From NCBI GenBank assembly GCA_964247055.1, contig OZ176052.1:9548001-9612000 (forward strand): 64,000 nucleotides of DNA, read 5' to 3'. The notes under the pieces were generated by a model. That model saw only the letters and a program-made list of their open reading frames with translations, was not told where the DNA came from and ran no database searches. Origin of the DNA: Paragordius varius (Eukaryota > Nematomorpha). Positions 1 through 12,300 of this stretch are shown piece after piece; the first letter of the stretch is position 1; every line of letters begins with the position of its first letter. The translations under genes and the position numbers were made by a program.

Positions 1-1546
1 AGGAAAAAAACATTTAAGGGAAAATAAATTAGTAGGGCATTCTTTGATAAAACTTCATTTTTAATTTTATAGATATTCACATTTATAAAACATTTCCTGC
101 ATGCGAACAAAATCAGAAATATAAAAATAAGATAATTAAATAAAATCATTAATTTTATGGTGCTTTTGTTTTTAGGCTATACAAACCTAAAAAAAGCTAT
201 TTGTTTTTTTGCGATAATTTTGTTGTATAAAAATATAAATATATAACTTTGAGAACCTTTAAAATATCTTTTACTAATATTTAATTTTAATGTAAGCTTT
301 TTAATTCTGTTTGGCGGCTAGCTAAATTTCTTGAAAGTAAAATCTGTAAAAAATATGTACAGGAGTAAGGGTTTAAAATTTTTATATCATTAGTTTATGA
401 CAAATAAAAAAGTAATGAGATTCACTTCGATGTAAATGGTACCCCAGACTATATTTTAAAAAATATTTTTAGAAAACTACTGAAAGAAACGGTCCCAATT
501 TCATCTATCATCGTAACCTATATATATATATATATTATATATATATTACAAAAAAATTGTCCACAAAAATAATTTTTTAAATATATATTTTGCCCAAGGT
601 ATGAGACCGTAAAAATTCAATAGGGTTCCAGGTATTTTATGATAAGCAAAAATTTTAGTGGTGCGTTTTTTTATATTGGCTGCTGGGTAAGAAGAGATAC
701 ACTCTAAAACTGCGCCATCCTTTCGAAATAGCGAGCCTCTGGGGCAAAATTAAGCAATCCTATCAGGCCATAGTTCAATAGATGCTTACGTAACAAAACA
801 AAAATTTAGGTCGTGCAATATTTTAAAATTAGCCGTTAATTAGGTCCTTGACCACCTGTAAATGCTTTACCATAGAATAATTTTTTAGTTTTCATACAAA
901 TCCAAAAACTTTGAGAGCATATGGAATGTATCATGATTCCAGGTAATCTCCGTAAAAGGCAAAGATTTTAATCAAACGCTTTTTTATATCAGCCTCTGGG
1001 TGAGCTCCGCCTAAAACTGCCACCATATCGAAATTGCCTTGTTTAGGAGTTAATTTTCAGAAAATCAGGCCACATAAGTTTAATAAGGTCCTGAAAAAGT
1101 AGCCGTAAAAAAACAAAATTATAAGTCCGATTTTGAATAAGACGTTAATTGGCCCTTCTCTCTAAATGCGATATCATTGTACTATTATTTAATTTTGAAA
1201 CATTTTTCCAAAACTATTAGGAACATTTTTTCTCTAACGTATTTTTTATATTAGCTTCTGGGTAGGGGGCTATCCGCCTACAACTGCGCCACCATATCGA
1301 TACAGCGTGACTTTAAAGGCATATTTTAGAAAATATATCAGGCCATATTAGTTCAATAAGGGCTTGAAATATCACCCGTAAAAAGGCAAAATTTTAAAGG
1401 AGCGGTTTTATTAAAATACCCCTTATTTAGTCCTTTGTCCTTAAAAATGCGCCACCATATACTTTTTTGAGGCAATTTTTTGAAAATCCCAGAGCACATA
1501 GAATTAATCATGATTTCAGGTATTACCCAAATTAAGGTAAAGGTTT

Positions 1547-2123
1547 TACTTGGATACAACACACTCATTTTAGTCCTTCGATACAAATTGGGGTAGTTGG
1601 ATACCCCAGGCCTGTTTAAAATCAAAGACTTTAGTATGGAAGGAATCGAAACCATGGCAAAATTTTGCGATTATTTAACATTAATAAACCAAAATATATA
1701 AAAAAATTTATTCAAAAATACTTGATATTACTTATTTTAAGCTAAAACCGAAACGTAAAAATTTCGTCAACGTGACATGTGTCAAATTGTTAAATTAAAA
1801 ATACAAAATAAACCGCTTTTTTTTATTTCTATCAATGTTATATATGATTTATATAAAAAATTGCTTTAGTTTTACCCTTAAAATTAAATGAAAACGATAT
1901 TTTTGCAAAATTTTGTAAAATAAAAATGGCGTCGGAGTAGTTTGATATGGAACTTTTTTTCAAAACAAAATTGTATCAAGATATTTTGGCATATTTATAT
2001 AATATTTATTAGGATAGAAGCATAAATTTAAATTGGGACCGTTTCCTTCAGTATTTTAATAAAAATATTAATTTAAATTTAGTCTGGGGTATTTAGATAC
2101 CCCAATTTTAATCGAAGTGTTAA
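1547..2123 (+). mobile_element. Family B non-autonomous DNA element, full copy
   Basis: This ~575-bp copy has no coding capacity. One end reads CACTTGGATACAACACACTC followed by an inner palindrome TTGGGGTA...TACCCCA. The other end, read in reverse, gives ACTTCGATT and the same TTGGGGTA...TACCCCA palindrome, so the two termini are related inverted repeats that each hold a small hairpin. The family recurs at 35729-36314 (reverse), 53372-53917 and as fragments at 427-510, 2985-3390, 28418-29310, 35285-35660 and 36950-37265. A TA/TTA target duplication is shown by the 53-kb copy. Confidence 0.75.
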
Positions 2124-2984
2124 TCTAGAATTTTTTTATAGCCACTGGTTAGGGGGCTACCCGCGTAAAATTGCGTCACCTATATCGATACAGCCTGGCT
2201 TTGGTGCCAAATGTTAGAAAACTCATGAGATAGAAAAATATGGGTTCCATGATAATTCAGATATTAAAAGCAAAAATTTTGCCCAACTTTTTTATACCTC
2301 CCCGCCTAAGGAGCTACCCGCAAAAATCCGCCACTAAATAAAAATTGCGCTGTTTTGGAACTAATTTACAGAAAATCATGAAGCCATATAAACTTATTAA
2401 AAGCTTCCGTAACTAGGTAAAAATTTAGGTCAGACGTTTTTTATTAGCCGTTAATTTGTGGCCATTATGCTAAAACGACGCCATCATATAACGATTATTT
2501 GAGATATTTTTTCGAATAACCCACAAGATGGTATTTATGATGCTAAATTTTTATCCTATAAAGGCACAGGATTTAACTCAGCGCTCTTTCCATATAGGCT
2601 ATGGGAAGGTCCACCTGTTTAACTGAGACGCCATACAAAAATGGCGTGGTTTTGGAGAATTTTCAAAAAATAAGAAGCCATACGAGTTCCAAACACATTT
2701 CTAAAGAATTCTTATAACATCATTCTTTCCTTTGAAAGGGAACCACAATTAATTTTTTTATATCCCTTGATCGCAGGTGTGTGAACACAATTTCAAAATA
2801 AAATTTTTAAGGATTTTGTAAAACGAAAAATAATAGCTGAATATTCATTTAAATAAGGGATAGTTTAAATATGGTCAGTAAACTATATTGAAGCCTATCC
2901 AAAAACCGGTAAAAAAATAATTAAAGACATTCTTTCTAATAAATATGTTTTTATTTTTTTCTAATCTCCATAACCTCTATTAAT

Positions 2985-3390
2985 TGCAAATTATTAATAA
3001 TGGTGGGTGCTACGTCTCAGTGAAGCGTGACAGTAGAATTTATATAAACATTGCAAATTATCGTGTTTATTTAATTTTAAAGCTAAAATCGGAGCTAATT
3101 TTTTATTTAAATCAATCTAAAATTTATAGAAACAGAAGAAGTGGTTTATTTGTATTATTTCTAAATTTAGCTAAAACACATCATAGACTAAATTTATACA
3201 CTTAGGTTTTACCTTAAAATAAATTTTATCAAGTATTTTTGAATGATTTTTTCTATATTTTGGTTATTTATGTTATAAAAGTGTCAACTTTTGCTATTGT
3301 TTTAATTCTTTCTATTTTTTTGAAGTAATTTTGTACAGTTCTGGTCAACTACCCCAATTTGAACGAAAGACTTAATAAAGTGCAGTATCC
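2985..3390 (-). mobile_element. Family B element, diverged partial copy
   Basis: This is a reverse-orientation fragment that shares the interior and one terminus (ACCCCAATTTGAACGAA followed by a variant of the outer end) with the full copies at 1547 and 35729. It is strongly diverged, and the opposite terminus is missing. Confidence 0.5.
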
Positions 3391-3876
3391 TGGTGTTTGT
3401 GTATTTTCAAATATAAAAAAATATTATTAAAAGTCATTCACTAATGCGCAATATTGGACCTAAAAATTAAAAAGAGCCATTGATAAATGTCCTGTCAAAA
3501 AATATCCCTATAATATGTTAATAATAATTATAGGTTTGTTTTTATTTTTCCCATTAATCATCATAAAGCCGTTTTAATTTATGGAAAAGTGTTTTGTTGA
3601 TTGGGAAAATGCACCGATTGACTGAAAAATTGTTTCAACTGTCTGGAACAATCCCTCTATTTATTGGAAAAGTTTTGTTTGATCGGAATAACATTTTAAT
3701 ATGGAATAAGGTTTTGACTGACTGAAAATATTTGGGATTGGTATATATTTATTACTAATTTTGAGAACTATTGTATAAAAATACATTGTTAAAATCATAA
3801 GATGTACATATGGTCAAAAAATTAAATATTTTTAGCAGCAGATTTTATCAACAAAGTAATAATTCAATTTAATTAG

Positions 3877-4977
3877 GGTTTTTTTCATGGAAAGATCCAT
3901 TGAAACTTGAAGAACAATTAAATACAGAAGAAATTGCTATCAGAGATAATTTTAGGAAATATTGTAAGGAAAAATTATTTCCAAATGTTATACTTGCTTA
4001 TCGCAATGAATGTATAGTTCTTATTAAATATAGGTTTCAACAAAGATATATTTAGAGAGATGGGTGATTTAGGGGTGTTGGGAGCAAGTCTCAAAGGTTA
4101 CGGGTTACCAGGTATATCATCCGTTGCACATGGACTATTGATGAAAGAAATTGAAAGGTTTTCTTTTTTTAGTTTTGAAATATTTTATCAATGCTTACTA
4201 TATTAAATAGAGTGGATAGTGGATATCGTTCTTGCATGAGTGTCCAATCGTCTTTGGTTATGTACCCTATACATGCTTTTGGAAGCGAAGATCAAAAAAA
4301 TGAATACTTGCCCAAATTATGTATAAATAAATTTAGACAGTTTCATTTTTATATTTATGTATAATAAACTCAGTAAAAACGAAAAAATAAAGAATCGAAA
4401 TAATGCAATTAACATTAAAGGGTTATTAAAGTATTTGATTTAAAAGATATAAATAGATTATGTACCTAAAAGTATGTACTGTTTCTAAATTAACCAATAT
4501 TACTGATTAAATTTGAAGTATTAATAAGTCGAAACTCAATTACAATCTAGTCTTTAATGATTTTGTTTTTTCTATTTATAAAATTACTCCCAAAATAATC
4601 ATTGATTGATTCAATAATTTATTAAAATTTTATATGTGATTGACCTATTCCAAAAAATTAAAAATTACAATACCTATATTATATATATATATATATATAT
4701 ATTATCAAACTAAAATTTTTTTCCCCAAACTATAATATAGCCAAAGGTCATTTAATTGGTTGTTTTGGGTTAACGGAACCCAATCATGGAAGCGATCCGG
4801 GATCAATGGAAACAACGGCTCGTACGATAAAACGAAATGGAAAAACATTTTATCTTTTAAACGGGACCAAATCATGGTATCCTAATTTAAATATATACAT
4901 AGGCAGTTTATAAGAATGGTTTCGATTTTTTTTTAGATAATAATATAATAATTGTTTTCTAGAACTCGATTATAAAT

Positions 4978-5037
<60 letters not shown>

Positions 5038-8000
5038 AGTAATGGAAATATATTATTGTGCGAAAATGGGGATCGAAAATTAATATTTAGAATCATATGG
5101 TATTCGATAGGTAGAAGTTTTAGGATGTGTATTTAAATATTAATGCTGTTAGAATAGATAAAGGTTAATAGCCAGAATTAAAAAATTATATTTAATATAA
5201 AATAAAATTAGGGTGTTACCCCTTTGCAAATTATGATAAAATATTTATATAACATTGATATATTGATTAAACTATGTATATATATTTGTGTATATATGAT
5301 AGTTAAAATAAGAAATTAAATCTTTAACCACCAATAACAAGGTTTTATGTTTTAAAATTGACGTCAAACAGCGGTATTTTAAATTAAATTTAAATCCTGT
5401 TAGAGGTCCAAGAATCCCTTGAAAAAATGTAATATCGATAATATTTTGCGTTTATGATAACAAAAAAATTAAATAAACACATTTTCATCTATAATATTTA
5501 ATTTTTTTCAAATGCTAGCATTAATTTTGGTTAATAGCAGAAAAATTAATAAACAGTACATTTTTCATTTTAATATATTATATCCTAAAACTTTTAGTTA
5601 TCGAATGATAGATATATTTATAAAATTTATTTGCTCGGCACCGTGTTTTGAAAATATGTGGTAGACTTTGTTGATTATGAAGTAATTAATATGACAATAT
5701 TTTAAACAAAATATTGATTGGTCCGTAGAACTAATTAATTTACTCTTATACCACTTTTAATTTTAATATAAAGGATCACAAATTCTCCCATTGCTGATTT
5801 ATGTTTGGTGTGGGCCCGTGTCATTCCAGAAAACGAAAATTCAAATAAAACTAATGACCCCAGGATCAAAAGTAAATTTCATTTTTTTAAAAAAACGGTT
5901 ATGGATCAAATGTATGGTTATTCAGTCAGATGGTTCTAATTTCGGATTCCCTTTTTTAAATTTATGAATAACCTTTTTTTATTACAATGAAGATTTCGCC
6001 AAATATAAGCAAATAACCTTTCAAAACTTTTATCTGGATATCAAAAAACATGATTCAAAGAAAACAGAAAAAAATAAAATTAAAATTTAATGCGCCCATT
6101 AATAATTTGGATCATTTTCAAAAACGGTATAAACCGTTTATAAAATTATTTTGGCTTTTAGAAAAGCTAGTTGGACCAGTATGACAAAAACGGTTTTTGT
6201 TCCGTCTTTAAACTTAGCATTTCCACATAAACTACACAATCCTAACTGGATAAATATTAATATTTTTTAATAATTTTGGTAAAAAAATGCTTTTTTCCTA
6301 TATAGAATCAAACACTCTACGCGGTTTTCTTATTCCCAAAGGAACGGTCGGTTTATCCTGTCCTGAAATAAAAGGAAAATTATCCCTCAGAGCATCTACC
6401 ACCGGTCAAATCGTTATGGAACATGTTGAACTTAGTGAAGACGCTATGTTACCTGGTGTTGAAGGGTTTAAAGTAAGCGGTAATTTCAATTAACTTTTTT
6501 CATAAATTTACCCATATTTCTTAAAAACAAACAATCTAACTCAAAAACGTGTTAACATATCTCCTAAATATAATAATATCATAATTGAATATTACCTACG
6601 ACAAAAAATTTTTGCCAAAATTTTTAAATATGGATAAACTTGCCTTTTTATGTTTAATAATGGTTTTATTTTAGGTGTTGAAATGCTTTTGTAATAAAAA
6701 TAGTTTTGTTTTAAATAATGGGTTAAATACGTTAGTTCTGCAATGTAAAGTAATTTCACTACAACATTTTTCATATTATTTATTTCTTTTCAGGGTCCTT
6801 TTAGTTGTTTAAATAACGCAAGATACGGAATAGCATGGGGTGTCATGGGTTCAGCCGAATTTTGTTTTGAAAAAGCTCGCGAATATGTTTTAGATAGGTA
6901 AGTTGGTTTAATAAAATTATATTTTCTATATTTTTTATACTTTATAAATTATAGGTAATTAATAAATTATAACCATATAAATATATATATATATTAATAT
7001 GAAGTGTAATTAAAATATTAAAATATAAATTGGTTAAAATTAATATACATGGGGGGATAGTAACTTCTTGATTATTTGTTTAATTTACAAATTAGGTTAA
7101 ATTTTTAGCATTGGAAGCTTAGACAATGTTTTTTGTATGGTTCTCTCTGGAAATTAAATCTCGACACACAGTTGCATATTATTTTTTCGTGGCAATTTAA
7201 TTTTAGGAAATATCATTATAAAAAAAGCTTTTAAATTTATTATTTTGATAAAAGATAATAATTTATAATAATAAACATATAGATCACAATTTGGTAAACC
7301 CTTGGCCTCATATCAATTAATACAGAAAAAATTGGCCGATATGATGACTGACATAGCTCTTAATTCTCAAGCCTGCCTACGCGTAGGTCGATTGAAGGAT
7401 GAAAACAAGTAATAAAATATTTCAAATCATATGCAATCATAAAAAGATTATTTTAATTTTTGTGATCGGTTTTTTTGAAAAATAGCGTTATAATATGTTT
7501 AACATACAAATGTCTGTTCTAAAATCTGTAAAGATTGTTCTACTCGAAAAATCACCCACACAGTTTTTACAGTATTTTCCTGTATCCAGGGATTAATAAA
7601 TTTTAAATTTGAAACCAATGATGATCCATCATCATTTTATAAATTGGCATTTTTATATCACTAAATGTCAGAAACAATTTAGCTACATTTTTATTTAAAA
7701 ATTAATTTTATTAATGTTTTTATAATCCTTTTTCACATAAGAGCTACACCAGAGATGATATCTTTAATCAAGCGTAGCTGTTGTGGCGCAGCTATAAACA
7801 TAGCGCGAACTGCAAGAGACATGTTGGGTGCTAATGGAATTAGTGATGAATACCATGTTTTAAGACACGCTATGAATTTGGAAGCGGTTAATACGTATGA
7901 AGGTAAATTGGTTTTAGTATCCGTTTCTGATATAGTGCCCACTTAATTGTTGGCCTATTTGCATTACAGTAACGTATGTTAAAAACAAAGGTTATTTCAA

Positions 8001-8962
8001 TAATTAATGAAACACATTTATTGTTGTAAGATAAAAAAAATTATTTTCACACATTTGTTGTTTTTTATCTATACTGTATGAAAATTAGCCAACAATAACG
8101 TGTAGGCCAGCAATGTGCATATACTGTAATTTTCACCGAAAACCTTTACCGTTTTAAATGATAGGTGTAGCCATAAGTCATTATCGATTTAACAAAGACG
8201 GGTCATACGATTTATTTGATACAAACCCCATTCCTTTTAATCAAAAGACCATATCAATACTTTAATTAAATTAATAATTTGTTTCTTTACAAAATAACGT
8301 GTTTTTTAGCAAAAAAAACCGGTATAGACTTATGACTACACCTAGTAGATAATTTTTGTAATGGTAAAAAATATTGATGAAAAAATTTTAATGGAACTAA
8401 TAAATTTATATTTAACAATTTATAAACCATTTTCACGCAAAATATTGCGATATCAAAATGACAAGTTTTTATAAATTTTCTATATTTTATGTTTGTAAAA
8501 TATTATTTATGGCCTTTTAGGCGTATGTTTAAAAAAAATTCAAACATAGTATGATTAAATTTAAAATACTTTGAATGCATTTATTTTCGTTTTGACAGCA
8601 GTTGATATTTAAAATTAGCTATTAGTTTAAATCCGTAAGAGATTCAAATTTTAAATTAGAGAGTACAATTATTTTTTTTACAAATAATTTATATTTTGGA
8701 CGAAATATCATTTATTTTTTGCTTTTGTGAACTGTAAAATAGCAAATATTTCGTATCCTTTAATATTGGTTCTTAAAAACTTTTGAAAATTTAAATCACA
8801 TAAAATATTAAACTCAATTAATTTAAACATTTTTTTAAGATAATAGTATAAATGTTATATAAATAATATATGAAAACAATTTTATTTGAATATACAGGTA
8901 CTCAAGATGTGCACGCGTTGATTTTGGGAAAGGCGATTACAAATATATCAGCATTTTCTTAA
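3877..8962 (+). CDS. GCDH: Glutaryl-CoA dehydrogenase (5' exon missing)
   Basis: Flavoprotein of the mitochondrial matrix that oxidises and decarboxylates glutaryl-CoA to crotonyl-CoA in lysine and tryptophan breakdown. Ten exons fit in phase: 3877-4011, 4034-4157, 4211-4320, 4741-4876, 5774-5871, 6306-6472, 6794-6897, 7283-7408, 7742-7902, 8898-8962 (about 408 residues). Family landmarks in order are [20 protein letters not shown], the flavin-site signature [83 protein letters not shown] and [18 protein letters not shown]. The Glu of NTYEG is the catalytic base known in this family. The first intron seen is only 22 nt. The exon with the start codon and transit peptide was not found; the 3877 exon needs a phase-1 upstream partner. 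Identification is confident because these segments are GCDH-specific among acyl-CoA dehydrogenases. Confidence 0.93.
4981..5033. repeat. (TA)n microsatellite
   Basis: Uninterrupted TA dinucleotide run within a GCDH intron. Shorter TA runs occur near 4679, 14706, 37906, 58580 and 58880. Confidence 0.95.
8164..8342. mobile_element. Small MITE in GCDH intron
   Basis: A 179-bp element with inverted ends GGTGTAGCCATAAGTC and its complement GACTTATGACTACACC, flanked by TA on both sides. The interior is non-coding. This fits a Tc1/mariner-type miniature element. It sits in the last GCDH intron (7903-8897). Confidence 0.7.
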
Positions 8963-8975
8963 TAAATTTATTTAT

Positions 8976-9250
8976 TTATTTGGCTATTTGTCTCATTAAA
9001 TTATTATTTAATTTTTCAAATTTTTTGAATTCCTGCATGTATCGCGTTTTATATTGCCAGCACTATATTATAAATTTATAATAAACCTTAACATTATCAG
9101 TAACTTTGAAATAAACTTTCCCAAGTTTGTGATTATGCTTTATACAAAATCTCGTCTTAAATTTACAAATGTAATTACCTTATTCGGATTATTTTGAAAA
9201 AGCGTTTCAGTTTCCTTTTCAAATTCTTCCCAAGTGTGGACATAAACCAT
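8976..9250 (-). CDS. SRP9: Signal recognition particle 9 kDa protein
   Basis: SRP9 pairs with SRP14 to bind the Alu domain of SRP RNA and pauses translation elongation in the cytosol. Three short exons (9250-9179, 9155-9087, 9062-8976) give a 75-residue protein after removal of introns of 23 and 24 nt. Residues 3-11 read YVHTWEEFE, matching the SRP9 N-terminus (TWEEF). The second exon holds GKVYFKVTDNVK (family CVKVTDD) and the third CWQYKT followed by FKKFEKLNNNLMRQIAK. It is slightly shorter than vertebrate SRP9 (about 86 residues). Without the two tiny introns the reading frame looks like noise, so ordinary gene finders may miss it. Its stop lies 13 nt from the GCDH stop (convergent), and its start is 52 bp from the MSH6 start (divergent). 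Confidence 0.9.
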
Positions 9251-9302
9251 GTGTTTACGATATGTAATATAAACTATTTGAAGAAAGGTGTTAAGCCGGG
9301 AA
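9251..9302. promoter_or_regulatory. Putative bidirectional SRP9/MSH6 promoter
   Basis: Only 52 bp separate the start codons of SRP9 (-) and MSH6 (+). Both 5' leaders and at least part of both promoters must be packed here or inside the coding exons. No clear TATA or Inr element was identified. The role is inferred from layout only. Confidence 0.5.
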
Positions 9303-12300
9303 ATGCAAACAAGTTTATTAAAATTTTTCACCAAATCCAATAAAGCTTCTTGTGGCACACCACCAAGTTTAAATTATTCTATAGTTTTAGCCGATTCTAA
9401 AAAATTTGAATTGCACGACGTTATAATTATAAAAGATAAAAATTGGCCAGCCCTTGTTACCAAGTCGAATGATGGTATATTTTTTAATGGAAACGAATAT
9501 TACGTTCAATTTTTAATTAAAAACGAATGCAAATGGGTTTTACAAAGGTAAAATATGTATTTTAATATTAGCCACATTATAAAGTTTGCAGTAAATTGTT
9601 TCCCGACTATTTTAACGGTTGATTCGAAATTAGCTTTTGATTTAGCGGAACGATTGGCTAAAACTCCAAATAATAATAGATTAAACTTGTTATTGAATTC
9701 TGATAAAGAAAATAAAGTAAATAATTTAATTTTAATATTTTAGATTGCAACACCAAAAAGGTAAAAGATATTTTTTAATCATAGCAAAAAACCCGTTATA
9801 TATTCCTCCGATGAAGATGAATCTTTTAATATAAAAGTTTTTTATTAATAAAATATATTTCAGAAAAGAAAAAAAGCTCTCTCACCTTCGGAAAATCGTT
9901 TAAATAATTTTAAGTTTGAAAAAGAAGTTGTCACATCTCCTCTACAAAGTAGTCAATTACTTAATAAAAATGATGAAAAATTGGACTTGTACCGAACAAT
10001 GTTTGCCACGCCTAAAAATAAAAAAATAGTAATAATAATTTTATTTTCGGCATTTTTTGCAATTATTAAGTATCTGAAATAATAATGTTTTTCAATGATG
10101 TAACAACCAGTAAAATATTTTATAAATGGTATAAACAGTTTTTTATCCGCTGCAATTATGCTGCTAATTTACGTATTTTCACGATACTTTCGCAATCATT
10201 TGTTAAGATTATTAATCATTAAACTAGCTCTAGTTTCAAAATATCATACTGATAAATCTTAAAAATTTTTTACTCGTGGTATTTTTTAGTTTAAAAAAAT
10301 AATAGCTTTAAAGATATCATATATATCAAGACGCCGTTTGTTAATTTTATATTGGAGATATGTATCGACAAGGAAAATCTATTATATACATAATAAAAAG
10401 TTATTTTTTCTTAATTAGAATTATTTGAATTTTAAAAGCTTTACAGACTTATCTCAGTATTTACAAACTCATTGGGAAGTTCTTTAAAAAATTCATCATA
10501 TTCTTTTGAGTTTTGTGTATAAGATAAATTTTAGGGCGTAATTTTACTATGTGTAAGATCTATTTAATTTAAGACCTCTAAATAATATGTTATTTTTCTA
10601 AATATAATTTCTTTGACATATATCATAAAAATGCATCCTAAACATTTAACCATTTATAATTAGGCTTTGAATAATTGCCTAAATTTAAACAGGTTGGAAA
10701 GCGCTTTATAAAATAAAAATCAGTTTAAAATTGTATCTTTGCTAATAACAGAAAACAGTAATAATCAAATCAATATATTTATAAAACCAAGATTTGAATA
10801 TCTAAATTACATCGCTAATTTATTTAAAGCTAGGTGAATTTTAATGCGGGTAGTGATTCTTAATTAAAAACTGGCCCCACAATTTCGATTCAATCAAATG
10901 GGTATACCAAAACGCTTTTTAATAAGTTGACTGACACTGGTTTTAAGGTTTTAAACAATAGAGGTTTCCCAAATTATTCCAAATTCCATTTTTCTGTTTT
11001 AGTAAATTTTCAAAACGAAATAGAATAATAAAAAAGAAGCAATGATAATTTATGCCAAAAAAAATAATTTATTTTGATTGTGATCTAATACCTTAAAAAA
11101 CATAACCTTTTAAGGATGAAATTAAAATACTCAAATCTAAATATATTTTTTATTGACTCGTGTTCAAGTGTAATTTTTTGTTTTAAGGAGACAATGAAAT
11201 CTACACCTTCGCTTACGCCCACTCGAACTAAGCAGGATTGCAAATTCGTCCATCAAACATTGGATTGGTTGAAACCGGACAAACGAAGGTTTTAAAGGAT
11301 TATTAAGAATACTACTATTTTTTGGAATCAAAATTATTTCGTTTTACTATTGTTTAAATCTTTATAAACATAAAATATTGTCACCAATCAATAACTTCTT
11401 AAGTATAATTATTTCAAAATCATATTTCAACATCCTCCCCTACATAAAATTGTTTATAAATATATGTTTTCCCAAATAAATGATTAGAGATGCACAAGGA
11501 AGACTTATGTCACACCCAGATCACGATACACGGACACTCCTTGTTCCTACAGATTATTTACGAAAAGTAACGCCGGCCTTAAAACAATGGTGGAATATAA
11601 AATCTCAACGATTTGATTGCGTGCTCTTTTTTAAGATTGGAAAATTTTATGAACTTTATCATATGGACGCTTTGCTTGGAATTAAAGAGTTAGGCTTAAG
11701 CTTGATGGGTTCAAAAGATGTTGAAGACAGTGGTTTAAATAATTCGATAAGGTAAAAATTATGTGTGAATTCTGGTTTTTCTTTTACTTTTATGGCAAAC
11801 CAAACATTTATTCTAATCTATTATTTATTAGTTCAAATCTAGATGATAGTATTGTAGGCTTAGAAAAGGTGAATACTACGCCTGGTTCAAACGCCGGTCC
11901 TGTTAATGCTCATTCTGGATTCCCTGAAATCGTTTGTGAAAAATATATGGAAATGTTAGTTGAGAAGGGATACAAGGTATTGTAGGGAATAAAATTTGGG
12001 TTTTGCGTTTTAAGCGTAAGTTAGCGTTGGATTTTGGAGTTTTAAATAACAATTGGTCTGACAGCTTATGATGCAGTTATTGGTCATACATCGACGTTAA
12101 ATAAATGTAATATCAAATAAATAATATTAACTGTTCTTGATTAAATTGTTAAACAAGTATATATTAATAAGTAATAGTAACAATTTAGTTATTTTAATAA
12201 CGGTCATCGTAAATCTAATAAATATATTTTAAACTTTTAATGTGTCATTTAGGTATGTCGCGTTGAACAAACTGAAACGGTTCATGCAATGGGGCAAAGA

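Larger units (their letters stand above)
1..3876. repeat. Gene-poor flank with degenerate ~290-bp tandem repeats
   Basis: No coding region was recognised here. Between about 640 and 1370, and again from about 2130 to 2700, a unit of roughly 250-300 bp recurs. Each unit carries the phrase CTGGGTAAG/CTGGTTAGG followed by CGCCTAAAACTGCGCCA-like text, and later a segment like AGGCCATA plus GTTCAATA. Copies are strongly diverged. The block is split by a family B element (1547-2123), and other family B fragments lie at about 427-510 and 2985-3390. The first exon of the GCDH-like gene must lie in the right part of this stretch or upstream of the window, but no exon could be chosen. Confidence 0.55.

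Noticed and set aside
3540-3760. Candidate first exon of GCDH (ATG at 3610, MHRLTEKLFQLSGTIP)
   Set aside because: Its possible donor sites are in the wrong phase for the exon at 3877, and the peptide is not a clear mitochondrial presequence.
9288-9302. Start of MSH6 at the GTG of 9288
   Set aside because: Eukaryotic initiation at GTG is unlikely, and the ATG at 9303 directly precedes the PIP box.
9140-9358. A 72-codon minus-strand frame across the MSH6 first exon
   Set aside because: Only its middle part from the ATG at 9250 is real, as SRP9 exon 1; the upstream part is antisense of MSH6 and the downstream part is intron.
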